Shown here: one piece after another, positions 1-8,800 of the stretch
Layout: every line of letters begins with the position of its first letter
Numbering within the stretch: position 1 is the first letter of the stretch
From: a virus
Reading direction: 5' to 3' (one strand)
Length of the DNA stretch: 30,281 nt
Virus record (IMG/VR): IMGVR_UViG_3300008459_000246
Coordinates: 1 to 30,281 of that record
Translations under genes and position numbers: made by a program
Notes under the pieces: model-generated
What the model saw: the letters and a program-made list of their open reading frames with translations, nothing else
What the model was told of the DNA's origin: nothing
The model's database searches: none

Positions 1-18
1 TGGTCTGAGTTTGAAGTG

Positions 19-255
19 ATGCGTGAAAGGATCAAGGAAGAACGTGCTGAAATCCAACGCCAAGAACTGAAGAAACAACAGGCGACTAGATGGCGACGGG
101 CAAATATAAAAAGAAAAATCGCGGAGCAAATGACGTCAATTATCGCGGTTCTTTTCATAACAGTGTGGTTCCTATGGCTAATGATCCTACTCCGAACGAG
201 CCACACGTACCGTGGTCTTTACTCATCGCCCTATTGGTCATGTGTCTTGTGTTGA
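19..255 (+). CDS. small membrane protein, overlaps the next gene
   Basis: This is a 78-residue ORF of unknown function. Residues 1 to 38 are strongly charged and probably helical (many K, R, E, Q). One hydrophobic segment follows (about residues 39 to 57), then a short polar tail. The ATG at 19 shares its first base with a TGA at 17-19 in another frame, a TGATG arrangement typical of coupled phage genes. The frame is, however, open to the left window edge, so the true start could lie upstream. It shares 166 nt with the ORF at 90-383 in another frame. Both frames encode a membrane segment, so at least one could be fortuitous. Position next to a holin and endolysin suggests a membrane role in lysis or in the virion; this is inference. 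Confidence 0.4.
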   Translation: MRERIKEERAEIQRQELKKQQATRWRRANIKRKIAEQMTSIIAVLFITVWFLWLMILLRTSHTYRGLYSSPYWSCVLC

Positions 256-383
256 TAGTCGCACTACCTGTCATGGGGATTATGTACCTTGATATGAACA
301 ACGCAACGAATGCAGCTATGCAAGAGATAAAGAAGATGCGTGAGTTACGCGCCAAGATACTAACTGAAATGCGGGGTGAGTAA
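90..383 (+). CDS. small single-pass membrane protein upstream of the lysis genes
   Basis: This 97-residue protein has a basic, polar N-terminus, a proline-containing stretch, one long hydrophobic segment (about residues 41 to 66) and a charged helical C-terminus (about 68 to 97). I do not recognise the family. Its TAA shares a base with the ATG of the next gene (TAATG at 381-385), which supports it as the genuine member of the overlapping pair. There is no strong Shine-Dalgarno before its ATG, so it may depend on translation of the overlapping ORF. The layout (one membrane segment plus a helical tail, beside holin and endolysin) would fit an accessory lysis protein, but no spanin or lipoprotein signature is present. 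Confidence 0.6.
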   Translation: MATGKYKKKNRGANDVNYRGSFHNSVVPMANDPTPNEPHVPWSLLIALLVMCLVLIVALPVMGIMYLDMNNATNAAMQEIKKMRELRAKILTEMRGE

Positions 384-910
384 TGCCAAAAGCAAAAAAT
401 CAAGTACATCCATTTCTACCCGGTCGCCCCACTGATACTGCTTATGTTCAACGATATATAAGAAACGAAGATGAAATAAAAGACATACGTGAAAAAGGGT
501 ATGCGTTACCAAAAGAAGGCGGTAACCAAAAAAAATATTGGACGGCTGTTGACCACCCAAACACAAACTATTCAGAAGACGCTACTTTAGTACGCGCCCC
601 GCGTAGAGATGTTAAAGAAAATAAAGCGGTATCTGCTGATAGTTTAGAAGTACACGATAGGAAAACTGGTAAATGGTCGCCTATACGTGGTGGGAGTCTT
701 GGTGGAGGGTCAGGCGGTGGTGGTTCAATGGATAGAAAAGAGTTACAGCTAGGCGCAGAACTTGATCCAAAAGCCATGATAGACAAAGATAAAAAAGAAC
801 GGATGGAACGTGAGGGTGGGCAGTATAAAAAAGGTGGTGTAGTTAAATCTGCTTCCCAACGTGCAGATGGTATAGCCCAACGGGGTAGAACAAAAGGAAG
901 GGTTAGATAA
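383..910 (+). CDS. conserved phage protein with glycine linker and basic C-terminal tail
   Basis: This is a 175-residue hydrophilic protein of unknown function. The N-terminal half is charged. A flexible glycine/serine linker follows at residues 103 to 115, then an acidic/basic helical stretch (116 to 146) and a basic tail (149 to 175) of the KKGG...SRADGIA.RG.TKGR type. I know that tail from the ends of many environmental phage proteins, where its function is not established. The start is fixed by a one-base overlap with the preceding stop, and the stop overlaps the ATG of the holin-like gene in the same way. Virion or accessory protein is the most likely role; no enzymatic motif is visible. 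Confidence 0.65.
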   Translation: MPKAKNQVHPFLPGRPTDTAYVQRYIRNEDEIKDIREKGYALPKEGGNQKKYWTAVDHPNTNYSEDATLVRAPRRDVKENKAVSADSLEVHDRKTGKWSPIRGGSLGGGSGGGGSMDRKELQLGAELDPKAMIDKDKKERMEREGGQYKKGGVVKSASQRADGIAQRGRTKGRVR

Positions 911-1425
911 TGCTGACAATCTTCTCAACACTGGTATCGTTCTTAATGGGTGGCTTGCCCAAGATACTTGATCTGTTCCAAGACAAGGCCGATAAGTCCC
1001 ACGAGCTTAAACTTGCCCAGATGCAGACAGAGCGCGAACTACAACTAGCTGCCGCAGGGTACGTGGCTCAACAGCAGATCGAGGCTATTAAGCTTGACGA
1101 GATTAAAACTCAGACACAATCTGAGGAGAAGGTTTCTCTAATCGACGCTCAAAAGGCTGAGATGAACGCTATCTATGCCCACGATACAAGCCTAAATGAA
1201 GGTACATCACAGTGGATGAAAGACTTGCGGGCTTCGGTTCGGCCTGTTATTACCTATGGATTCTTCTTCTTGTTAGTGGCTATTGACGCAACCTTGGCTT
1301 ACAAGGGGATTACAGGCGGTGTAGAGTTTACTGTATTGGCTGACCAGCTTTGGGATAACGAGACTCAGGCATTGTTCGCCAGCATCATAGCGTTCCATTT
1401 TGGTGGTAGGGCGTTTGGAAAATGA
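910..1425 (+). CDS. holin-like membrane protein (GTA holin / 3TM type)
   Basis: This 171-residue protein has a hydrophobic or amphipathic N-terminal segment (about residues 1 to 20), a long charged glutamine-rich coiled coil (about 25 to 90), a conserved-looking R-A-S-V-R-P-V stretch entering a first clear membrane helix (112 to 131), and a second (about 152 to 166). The order matches the 3TM holin family found in gene-transfer agents and prophages. A holin permeabilises the inner membrane at the end of infection so the endolysin can reach peptidoglycan. The endolysin gene follows directly with a 4-base ATGA overlap. Family assignment is from recalled architecture, not a search. Confidence 0.7.
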   Translation: MLTIFSTLVSFLMGGLPKILDLFQDKADKSHELKLAQMQTERELQLAAAGYVAQQQIEAIKLDEIKTQTQSEEKVSLIDAQKAEMNAIYAHDTSLNEGTSQWMKDLRASVRPVITYGFFFLLVAIDATLAYKGITGGVEFTVLADQLWDNETQALFASIIAFHFGGRAFGK

Positions 1426-1901
1426 TAAGCCCAAAGGCTTTGAAAATGATTTCGCATCATGAAGGTTTGCGATTAAAGCCCTACCGTTGCCCTGCTAGGT
1501 TGTGGACGATTGGGGTAGGGCATGTGATCGACCCAAACCATGCCAAAGTGCCGTTTGCAGACAGACTAAGTTTGCCTTGCCCAGAAGGCTGGAATCGTGT
1601 ATTTACAACGGAAGAAGTGGATGCCATACTTGCAAAAGACCTTGAACGCTTTGAACGCGGAGTTCTTAAATATTGTCCTAATGCTGGCAGCAAGCAAGGT
1701 TGGATGGACGCTTTGGTCAGCTTCAGCTTCAATGTAGGTTTGGGGACTTTACAACGCAGCACTCTGCGGCAGAAACACAACCGGGGCGACTACGCTGGTG
1801 CGGCAGACGAGCTTTTAAAGTATTGCAAAGCCGGGGGCAAAGTCTTAAAGGGACTAGAGAACCGCCGCAAAGATGAACGTTCTTTGTATTTGGGTGGGTA
1901 A
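1422..1901 (+). CDS. endolysin, GH24 lysozyme (muramidase)
   Basis: This 159-residue enzyme hydrolyses the N-acetylmuramic acid to N-acetylglucosamine bond of peptidoglycan during lysis. The catalytic signature E-8x-D/C-5x-T of T4/P21-type endolysins is present: Glu14 in HHEG, Cys23 at the Asp/Cys position, and Thr29 in WTIGVGH. The later F-N-V-G-L-G-T-L motif (about residues 103 to 110) and the C-terminal G-L-x-N-R-R-x-x-E motif are also typical of GH24. Length is normal for the family. No signal peptide or SAR-type membrane segment is visible at the N-terminus, so export should need the upstream holin. The start overlaps the holin stop by four bases. Confidence 0.93.
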   Translation: MISPKALKMISHHEGLRLKPYRCPARLWTIGVGHVIDPNHAKVPFADRLSLPCPEGWNRVFTTEEVDAILAKDLERFERGVLKYCPNAGSKQGWMDALVSFSFNVGLGTLQRSTLRQKHNRGDYAGAADELLKYCKAGGKVLKGLENRRKDERSLYLGG

Positions 1902-4031
1902 ATGACCTTAAAGAAACTAAGTTTGAAACCGGGGGTCAATCGAGAAAACACCCGGTACTTTAATGAAAACGGCTGGTTTGTTAGCCAGTGGGTACGGTTT
2001 CGTCAAGGTACTCCAGAAAAGATTGGTGGATACGCTCGCCTATCTGCTAACACGTTTATAGGTGTGTGCAGATCGCTTATAAATTGGGTCACATTAGCTG
2101 GGCGTAACTACCTTGGTATTGGCACTAGTAAAAAATTCTACATAGAGAATGGTGGGGCGTACTACGACATCACCCCTTACCGTACGTTTGATGCTTCCGG
2201 CACTCTTACTAATCCATTTACTACTAACCTAACAACGCCGACTTCGGTGGAAGTTGCGGATACCGCACACGGGTTAATAGTAGGTAGTGTAGTGTTTTTT
2301 ACTAATGCGACTGCCGTAGGCGGGGTTCCAGCTAGTGATTTTAATACTCGCCACGTTGTAGCTACAGTTGTAAACGCAAATGCTTACACAATCGTTGTAG
2401 CTACTGCGGCAACGTCTATAGCCACAGGTGGTGGCACAGTCTCATATCAGTACTACAGCACTGGGGTAGCACTCACTAACCCGTTTACTACTACCTTAAC
2501 AACCCCTACGCTAGTCAACGTATTCCACACTGGGCATGGCGGGTCGCCGGGGGACTATGTTACGTATTCTGGGGCGACTGCGGTCGGTGGGCTTACGCTT
2601 AATGGCACGTTCACAATTACGGCCTTAATAGATACTAACAACTACACCATAACATCTCCTACCCCAGCCACATCAGCAGCTACTGGCGGTGGTACTGTAA
2701 TAGCGCGATACGAGGTTCCAGTAGGTTCAGACTACCAAGTGCCGACCGATGGTTGGGGTACGGGTGCGTGGGGCCTTGGTGCATGGGGTATTGGTAGCTC
2801 GTTGTACGTACAAATGCGTATATGGTTTGCGTCTAACTTCGGCGAGGATTTAGTCTACGCTCCACGAGGCCGAGACCTTTTTTATTGGGATGCCACAACC
2901 GGCACAGGTGTTAGAGGGGTTGCAGTTAAAACCTTGGCGGGGGCTAGTAATGTACCGAGCTTTGTTAACGCTCTGATTGTTTCGGACGTATCTCGGTTTG
3001 TGTTGGCGTTTGGGACTAATGAGATTTATACCAATACACTTGACCCTATGCTCATTCGCTGGGCAGACCAAGAATCGGTAGTGAACTGGACTCCTTCGCC
3101 TACAAATCAAGCCGGTAGTATCAGGTTATCTGCTGGGTCAGAAATTGTGACTAGGCTGCAAACACGGCAAGAAATTGTGGTGTGGACTGATTCTGCCCTG
3201 TACAGCTTACAGTATGTCGGGCTTCCTGCTGTGTGGAGTCCCACGTTATTATCCGACAACATCTCGATTGTAGGGCCGAACGCTGCGGCTATCGGTGCGG
3301 GAGTGGTGTACTGGATGGGTAACGGCAAGTTCTACAGCTACGATGGTCGGGTTCAAACGCTGCGTTGTGACCTGCGCCAGTACATCTTCAACGACTTTAA
3401 TTACGATCAAAGCTTGCAAGTTTGTAGCGGTAGTAATGAAGCGTTTAACGAAGTCTGGTGGTTCTATCCGTCGGCTAATTCTCTTGCGCCTAACAAATAT
3501 GTTATCTATAACTACCTTGAAAACATTTGGTACTATGGTGAATTGACTCGCTATGTCTGGATCGACCGCAATACTCGACAGCATCCGATGTCGGCAACAA
3601 CAGATAAAATCATATACCATGAAGATGGGTTAGACGATCAGTCAACAGAGGTCGTTTTACCTATTAATTCGTACATAGAATCTACAGAGTTTGATATTGA
3701 CGACGGGGATAGGTTTGGGTTTATCTACCGTGTGCTGCCGGATATGAACTTTTCAGGGTCCACTGCACTGGCTCCAGCAGTTACGATGACGTTCTACCCA
3801 ATGGTTAACTCGGGTTCCGGCTTCGGTACTTCAGTAGGTGGTAGCGATAATGCCGCAGTTATAAGAACCGTTGCCGTTCCGGTAGAAGAGTTTACTGGGC
3901 AAGTTTATGTTCGTATTCGTGGTCGTCAGATTGTTATGCGGGTCGAGTCTAACCAAGTAGGGGTAGCGTGGCAGGTAGGTGCACCACGTATTGATATTCG
4001 CGCCGATGGGCGTAGAGGAACCGGCACATGA
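1902..4031 (+). CDS. large beta-rich tail protein, hub/nozzle candidate
   Basis: This 709-residue protein is rich in beta-type sequence and lacks enzymatic motifs. The N-terminus (residues 10 to 45: G-V-N-R-E-N-T-R-Y ... R-F-R-Q-G-T-P-E-K-I-G-G) and the W/G-rich stretch at about 283 to 300 are signatures I associate with structural genes of marine and freshwater podoviruses. The central part (about 310 to 560), with repeated blocks such as I-V-V-W-T-D-S-A-L-Y-S and Y-W-M-G-N-G-K-F-Y-S-Y-D-G, resembles the propeller-like organisation of P22 gp10 and T7 gp12 tail hub/nozzle proteins. That is inference from pattern. Residues 102 to 268 contain a duplicated domain (see repeat entry). The ATG directly follows the endolysin stop. 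Confidence 0.6.
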   Translation: MTLKKLSLKPGVNRENTRYFNENGWFVSQWVRFRQGTPEKIGGYARLSANTFIGVCRSLINWVTLAGRNYLGIGTSKKFYIENGGAYYDITPYRTFDASGTLTNPFTTNLTTPTSVEVADTAHGLIVGSVVFFTNATAVGGVPASDFNTRHVVATVVNANAYTIVVATAATSIATGGGTVSYQYYSTGVALTNPFTTTLTTPTLVNVFHTGHGGSPGDYVTYSGATAVGGLTLNGTFTITALIDTNNYTITSPTPATSAATGGGTVIARYEVPVGSDYQVPTDGWGTGAWGLGAWGIGSSLYVQMRIWFASNFGEDLVYAPRGRDLFYWDATTGTGVRGVAVKTLAGASNVPSFVNALIVSDVSRFVLAFGTNEIYTNTLDPMLIRWADQESVVNWTPSPTNQAGSIRLSAGSEIVTRLQTRQEIVVWTDSALYSLQYVGLPAVWSPTLLSDNISIVGPNAAAIGAGVVYWMGNGKFYSYDGRVQTLRCDLRQYIFNDFNYDQSLQVCSGSNEAFNEVWWFYPSANSLAPNKYVIYNYLENIWYYGELTRYVWIDRNTRQHPMSATTDKIIYHEDGLDDQSTEVVLPINSYIESTEFDIDDGDRFGFIYRVLPDMNFSGSTALAPAVTMTFYPMVNSGSGFGTSVGGSDNAAVIRTVAVPVEEFTGQVYVRIRGRQIVMRVESNQVGVAWQVGAPRIDIRADGRRGTGT
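2205..2705 (+). repeat. intragenic tandem duplication of an ~80-aa domain
   Basis: Two diverged copies lie inside the 709-aa tail protein: residues 102 to 182 (nt 2205-2447) and 191 to 268 (nt 2472-2705). Both begin L-T-N-P-F-T-T, continue with L-T-T-P-T, a histidine-glycine turn, A-T-A-V-G-G, an N-x-Y-T-I strand, and end A-T-G-G-G-T-V. The DNA copies have drifted, so the duplication is old. Such modules are usually surface-exposed beta domains inserted into a structural scaffold. Confidence 0.85.
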
Positions 4032-4210
4032 GTATTCCATTAAACCCCCCTCCACCAAACTTACCACTCGCTCCTGCGGAGTGGAGTAGGATGTACCAAG
4101 ATCAGTTTTCAAATGTTTTACGGTTATATTTTAAGAATTTAAATAGCACAGTTGAAGATACGCTGGTTCAGGTGTCTTCTAATCAAACTCTTATTTGGTT
4201 GAACATGTAA
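4028..4210 (+). CDS. small conserved virion-cluster protein
   Basis: This is a 60-residue protein with a proline-rich N-terminus and the segment W-S-R-M-Y-Q-D-Q-F-S-N-V-L-R-L-Y-F (residues 19 to 35). I recall the MYQDQFSNxLRLYF motif from small proteins and domains in tail gene clusters of environmental phages; its function is unknown. The start overlaps the previous stop by four bases (ATGA), and the stop shares a base with the next ATG (TAATG), so expression is coupled on both sides. A structural or assembly role is likely from context only. Confidence 0.7.
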   Translation: MSIPLNPPPPNLPLAPAEWSRMYQDQFSNVLRLYFKNLNSTVEDTLVQVSSNQTLIWLNM

Positions 4211-4548
4211 TGTCGCGCTTCCAAAACATTATTCCGTTTTCGTTGGGTCAAGTCGCACTGTCTACTAGCTATACACTATTGTATACAGTGCCAGCGGCTA
4301 CGCGCACGTACGTCAAACAGTTCGATATTTGCAATACCACAGGCGCACCGATGGATTTTTATATCTCTATCGTACCTGCTGGGGGCACCGCTAGTGATGC
4401 AAACGCTATTTTCTACAATGCCCCTATACCCGGCAATACAGTGGTGCAATGGAACGGGGTTCAGATTATGTACGAGGGCGGCACCATACAAGTTAAGGCT
4501 TCCGCAGTAGGATGTACTGTTACTGCGAGTGGGGGCGAGGCTATATGA
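4210..4548 (+). CDS. small beta-sandwich-like virion protein
   Basis: This 112-residue protein is almost entirely predicted beta strand, with alternating hydrophobic residues and many T, S, G and V. The pattern L-Y-T-V-P-A-A-T-R-T-Y-V-K-Q-F-D-I-C-N-T-T, followed by an I-P-G-N-T-V-V-Q-W-N block, is typical of small tail-associated or decoration proteins of about this size. The ATG at 4210 was preferred over an in-frame ATG 15 nt upstream because it shares one base with the preceding TAA (TAATG). The following gene starts with an ATGA overlap. The exact role is not known. Confidence 0.7.
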   Translation: MSRFQNIIPFSLGQVALSTSYTLLYTVPAATRTYVKQFDICNTTGAPMDFYISIVPAGGTASDANAIFYNAPIPGNTVVQWNGVQIMYEGGTIQVKASAVGCTVTASGGEAI

Positions 4549-5804
4549 TCACTGTATACCCTCCGTTTGGTAGTCCGTCTAACCCCAGTGCCGTTACTAT
4601 AGGCGGCACTAATACAGATGCTTTTGGTAGGCTTCGTGTTAGCGAGCCATACACTCTGTTTGATAGCCAGAGTCGATACGCAGCCGATATTCACTTCGAT
4701 ACCGCTGTAACAGGTACTGGTTCATCTACTTTTAACACAAACCAGAGTAGCGTTAGTTTGGCGGTAACAGGCGGCGGTGTAGGGTCGGTAGTGCGTCAGA
4801 CCTTCCGCAGCTTCCCATATCAACCGGGTAAAAGCTTGTTGGTTTTGGCTACGTTCTTAATGGACACTAATAACAACGTCAATATTAGTCAACGCGTTGG
4901 ATACTTCGACACCCAGAACGGGGTGTTTTTTCAAAAGGTAGACGGAGTTAATTCATTTGTTCTGCGTACTAACACAACAGGAACTCCGTCCGATGCGCGG
5001 GCAGTAACCCAAGCTAATTGGAATGGTGACAAGTTAGACGGCACGGGGGCTAGTGGTCTTACTCTTAACTTAGCCCACCCTCAGATTCTATGGATGGACT
5101 TTGAGTGGTTAGGTGTCGGTTCTGTACGCTGCGGTTTTATTATTAACGGCGCGTATATAGTTTGCCATACGTTTGACACAGCTAACGTCTACGGAAGTAC
5201 CGTTTACATGACAACGGCTATTTTGCCAGTGCGTTATGAGATTACTACGACTACAGCGGCAGTTGCGGCATCACTTACACAAATATGTAGCACAGTAGTT
5301 TCTGAGGGCGGGTTTGGGCAGACGTCTATTGACCATGTGGCGCGTCGCACTACAGTGTTTACCAATATAACTACAGCGGCTACATTCTTCCCTATTGTGT
5401 CTATCCGCTTGGCGGCAAATAGGCTGGGTGCTGTTGTACTGCCTAACAGGGTGCAGTTTCTCCCACTAACCAACCAGAACTATGAAATTGCGTTATTAAA
5501 GAACCCAACACTAACGGGTGCTACTTGGGCGGCTACGGTTCCATCTGACAGCAATGTGGAGTTTGATGTGGCAGCTACAGCTATTTCAGCTACCGGAACA
5601 ATAGTTCAAACAGATTACGTGACTAGTACAGGAAGCGGAGGAGTTGGCCCGACTGCCGCCCCAACCGGGTACAACTGGGACTTACAACTTGGCGCATCTT
5701 TGGCGGGGGTAAGTGACATCTATACTTTGGCAGTTAGAACCGTAGATGGCGCTACTCAAGGATCGGGCGTGGGGTCTATTTCATTCTACGATTTGACCCA
5801 ATAG
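4545..5804 (+). CDS. virion structural protein, possible tail fibre or receptor-binding component
   Basis: This is a 419-residue beta-rich protein. Residues 22 to 40 contain [18 protein letters not shown], a signature of a phage structural protein family seen in many marine phages. The rest is T/S/G/V-rich with short strands and no catalytic motif. The start at 4545 overlaps the upstream stop by four bases (ATGA); a longer in-frame start exists 33 nt upstream but lies deep in the previous gene. A gap of only 8 nt separates it from the next gene, so it is part of the virion operon. A surface or fibre role is inferred from composition and position. Confidence 0.68.
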   Translation: MITVYPPFGSPSNPSAVTIGGTNTDAFGRLRVSEPYTLFDSQSRYAADIHFDTAVTGTGSSTFNTNQSSVSLAVTGGGVGSVVRQTFRSFPYQPGKSLLVLATFLMDTNNNVNISQRVGYFDTQNGVFFQKVDGVNSFVLRTNTTGTPSDARAVTQANWNGDKLDGTGASGLTLNLAHPQILWMDFEWLGVGSVRCGFIINGAYIVCHTFDTANVYGSTVYMTTAILPVRYEITTTTAAVAASLTQICSTVVSEGGFGQTSIDHVARRTTVFTNITTAATFFPIVSIRLAANRLGAVVLPNRVQFLPLTNQNYEIALLKNPTLTGATWAATVPSDSNVEFDVAATAISATGTIVQTDYVTSTGSGGVGPTAAPTGYNWDLQLGASLAGVSDIYTLAVRTVDGATQGSGVGSISFYDLTQ

Positions 5805-5812
5805 GTTTAAAC

Positions 5813-8800
5813 ATGACTGCTGCTAAAACAACCTTTACTCCTCCTAGCGCGGCTCAAGCCCTAGAACTTGCTAGATCAGGCGATATAGCTGGCGCACAAG
5901 CAATGCTTAACGCTTCCGCAGCTTATACAGCGCCAACATCTACGTTTTCAGCAGCGGATTACGGCCCTCCTGCCCCTTCCGCAGAACAAATTGCTGCGAA
6001 TGTAGCTGCGACTAATGACAGATTAACGGCTGCTCCTCCTGCTGTTCCTCCTGCTGCTGAACCTACTTTATATATTGGTAGTCAACCTACCTCTTATTCT
6101 ACGACTACCTCTTATTCTACGACTAAAGGCTTTACTTTAAAATCACCTACGCAAGCGCAAGTTCTTGCAGCAGCAAATGCAGCTATTGTAGCAACAACAA
6201 ATTACGATAAAGCGGTTGCATCTGGCAGAGGTGATTTAACTAAGTTAGAAAACATACGTGATACCGCGACTACAAAAGCTACTACCCTGCTAACCGAGTT
6301 AGTAACTTCTACTACAAACAAATTAGACGCGTTAACTAAGGCCGCTAATAATATGGTAAGCGTAGTTGATGTGGGCGCAAATAAAAAAGTAATTGGTACC
6401 GCATCAAATGCTAATAACGTAGTTAACTCTACCGCTGGTAACGTCAATAAAATTACTACGGCGCTAACTACGCTGCTTAGTAAAAATCCTTCGCTTAGAG
6501 ATTCTGACATTTTTACCGCTTTATCCGATGCTACAACTTCGCTTACTGGCGAGTCTCGTGACGCTAGAAATGCGTTCTTTACGAACGCAATCGATATTGC
6601 CGCAGCTACAGGTAATCGTGACCAAGTTAATAAATTACAGGTTAACCAGTTTACCGCTATACAAAATGATGTTGTTGCCGATGCTACTACGGCAATGCAG
6701 ATACAAGGTAAGACTGCTACAGAAATAGCTTCGGCTGTAAAAACTATAAAGACCGAGATTGGTTCTAATATTAAAGAGTTCCGTACACAACTTAGTGATG
6801 TAAACAGAGTTGAGAAAACACAATTACAAAACTTAGCTGCCGCACAAAAAGCCGAACTTACGCTTTTAACAGACGCATTTAAAGCGCAAGGGTTAACAGG
6901 TAAAGCGTTAAAAACTGCGGTCAACCTAGAAAAAACTGCCAACACTGCGGAATATACAACTGCAAAAATTGGATTAGCTGAACCCACAGTACAGACGTTG
7001 CAAGGCGTAGGTTATGACAAGGCTACTGGTACAGTAACAGGGAACGTTCGTTCTACTGCTGCGTCATACGCAGATAATGCGCCAGTAAAAACAGCAGTCG
7101 ATACAAAACTTGATGCCGCGTTTAGCATACTTACTAACCTTAACATTCCTATGTCTTATAGTGAAAAGGTAAAGGGTGGCACAATTAATACAGGGTTAAA
7201 TGTAGAAACGATAGTAAAAAACGTACTTCCGTACAAGGACGAAGCAACTGGCGAATACACAAAGAAAAATTGGGTTACTAAGCTTGTAACTGAAGGCGAA
7301 AAATACATTAATAAAACTTCTACTCCTGAACAACTAAGCCAAGCCAAACTTACGCTTAAACCAGCGGGTGACCCGGTTAATAATGTTTTTGTTTCAAAGA
7401 CAGGCGACAGGTACACCTATTTCCAAAAAGATGCCGATGGTAACTTTAAAGGGCTTGCTACTACTCGTGCAAACTTCAAAGAAGATGATAACGAAGGTTT
7501 TTTTGAAAGTATAGGTTTAGGTGGGATTGGACATACATTAGATGGTCTAACAGGTAATAAATTTGTTCAGGCAATTGTTACAATGTGGAACCCAGCAGCA
7601 GGGGCTGCGTTGACTGCTTTCGATGTAGGTACTAAAACCGATTGGGATTTAGGAGCGATGGCAAAAGCTGGAGGCACTACATACTTGTCTTCGCAAGTAT
7701 TACCGGGGGTTATGAAAGGGGTTACGTCAGGATTTACCAAAGCTGTATCAAACCGACTTGTTAGCACGTTAGGGGAAACCGCTGCTAATGCTGCGGCTAA
7801 CGGTATAACCACGGGGGCTACCAATGCTTTAGTTGGTCGGATACTGAACCCGGATGCTAATGTAGAACAACTGTTTGCTACTGGTTTTGTTGGTGGTGCG
7901 GTTGCTTCTTCTGCCGATGTACTTACTTACAAATTGCTTGGCGCAGGAGACATTACAGCCGGTGCAGAGATGGTTAACAAGATAGCGCAATCTACCGGGT
8001 TAAAAACTACGCAAATTATCGACACCGTTGGGGATACTTTTGTTACGGCAGCAAATACAGCTATTCGTAAGGACGGTAACATATTAGACGAGTTTGCCTC
8101 AACTATGGCTGGTAGTGCGCTCGGGTACAAAGCAAACAATATGATAGTCGCTGAGTTTACTAAATACGCTCCCGAGCTACAGTACGAAGCTAACGTTGCT
8201 GGCGGTATAGCTAACGTAGCAGTACAGGCAAAATTTAAAGATATTGACGTAGTTACTGCTGTAATGTTGAACTCCGGCAATATTAGTAAAGCAGCAAAAG
8301 AAGCCGCTACACCGATTGTAGATTACAGTACGATTGAAGACCGGTCGTGGAGGCCAATTAATGATGTGATAGCGGGCCAAGATCAACTTGCCGATAAGTT
8401 AATAGGTAAAGACGCGTCCACCACACAAGTACAAAATACTATCGCGAGTGCTTACACAAACAGTGCACGTAACTTAGCTATAACCCAGATGAAAAACGCC
8501 GGGTATGACGATGAAACTATTAACACGTTGGTAAAGACCGGCACTATCGACTATCGTGCTCAGTACTACATTCAGCGGGATAGAGATACCGTAGATCAGC
8601 TCGAAACTAATGCGGCTACTGCGGCTAAACAATATGGATTAGATTCGACAGAGTACAAAACTGCTGCGGGTCAGGTTTTAGCTGCTAAAGCTAATATGGG
8701 TATTTACGGCGTTACAAAAGATGACAAAGATGTTTACTCATACAACTACGCTAACGGTTCTAAAAACATAGATGTTAATGCAGGAGACCTTGGTGGTACT

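Noticed and set aside
6202-6987. 261-codon antisense ORF inside the 1,636-aa gene
   Set aside because: It is a shadow of the A/T/N-rich sense sequence, with no start signals and no recognisable domain.
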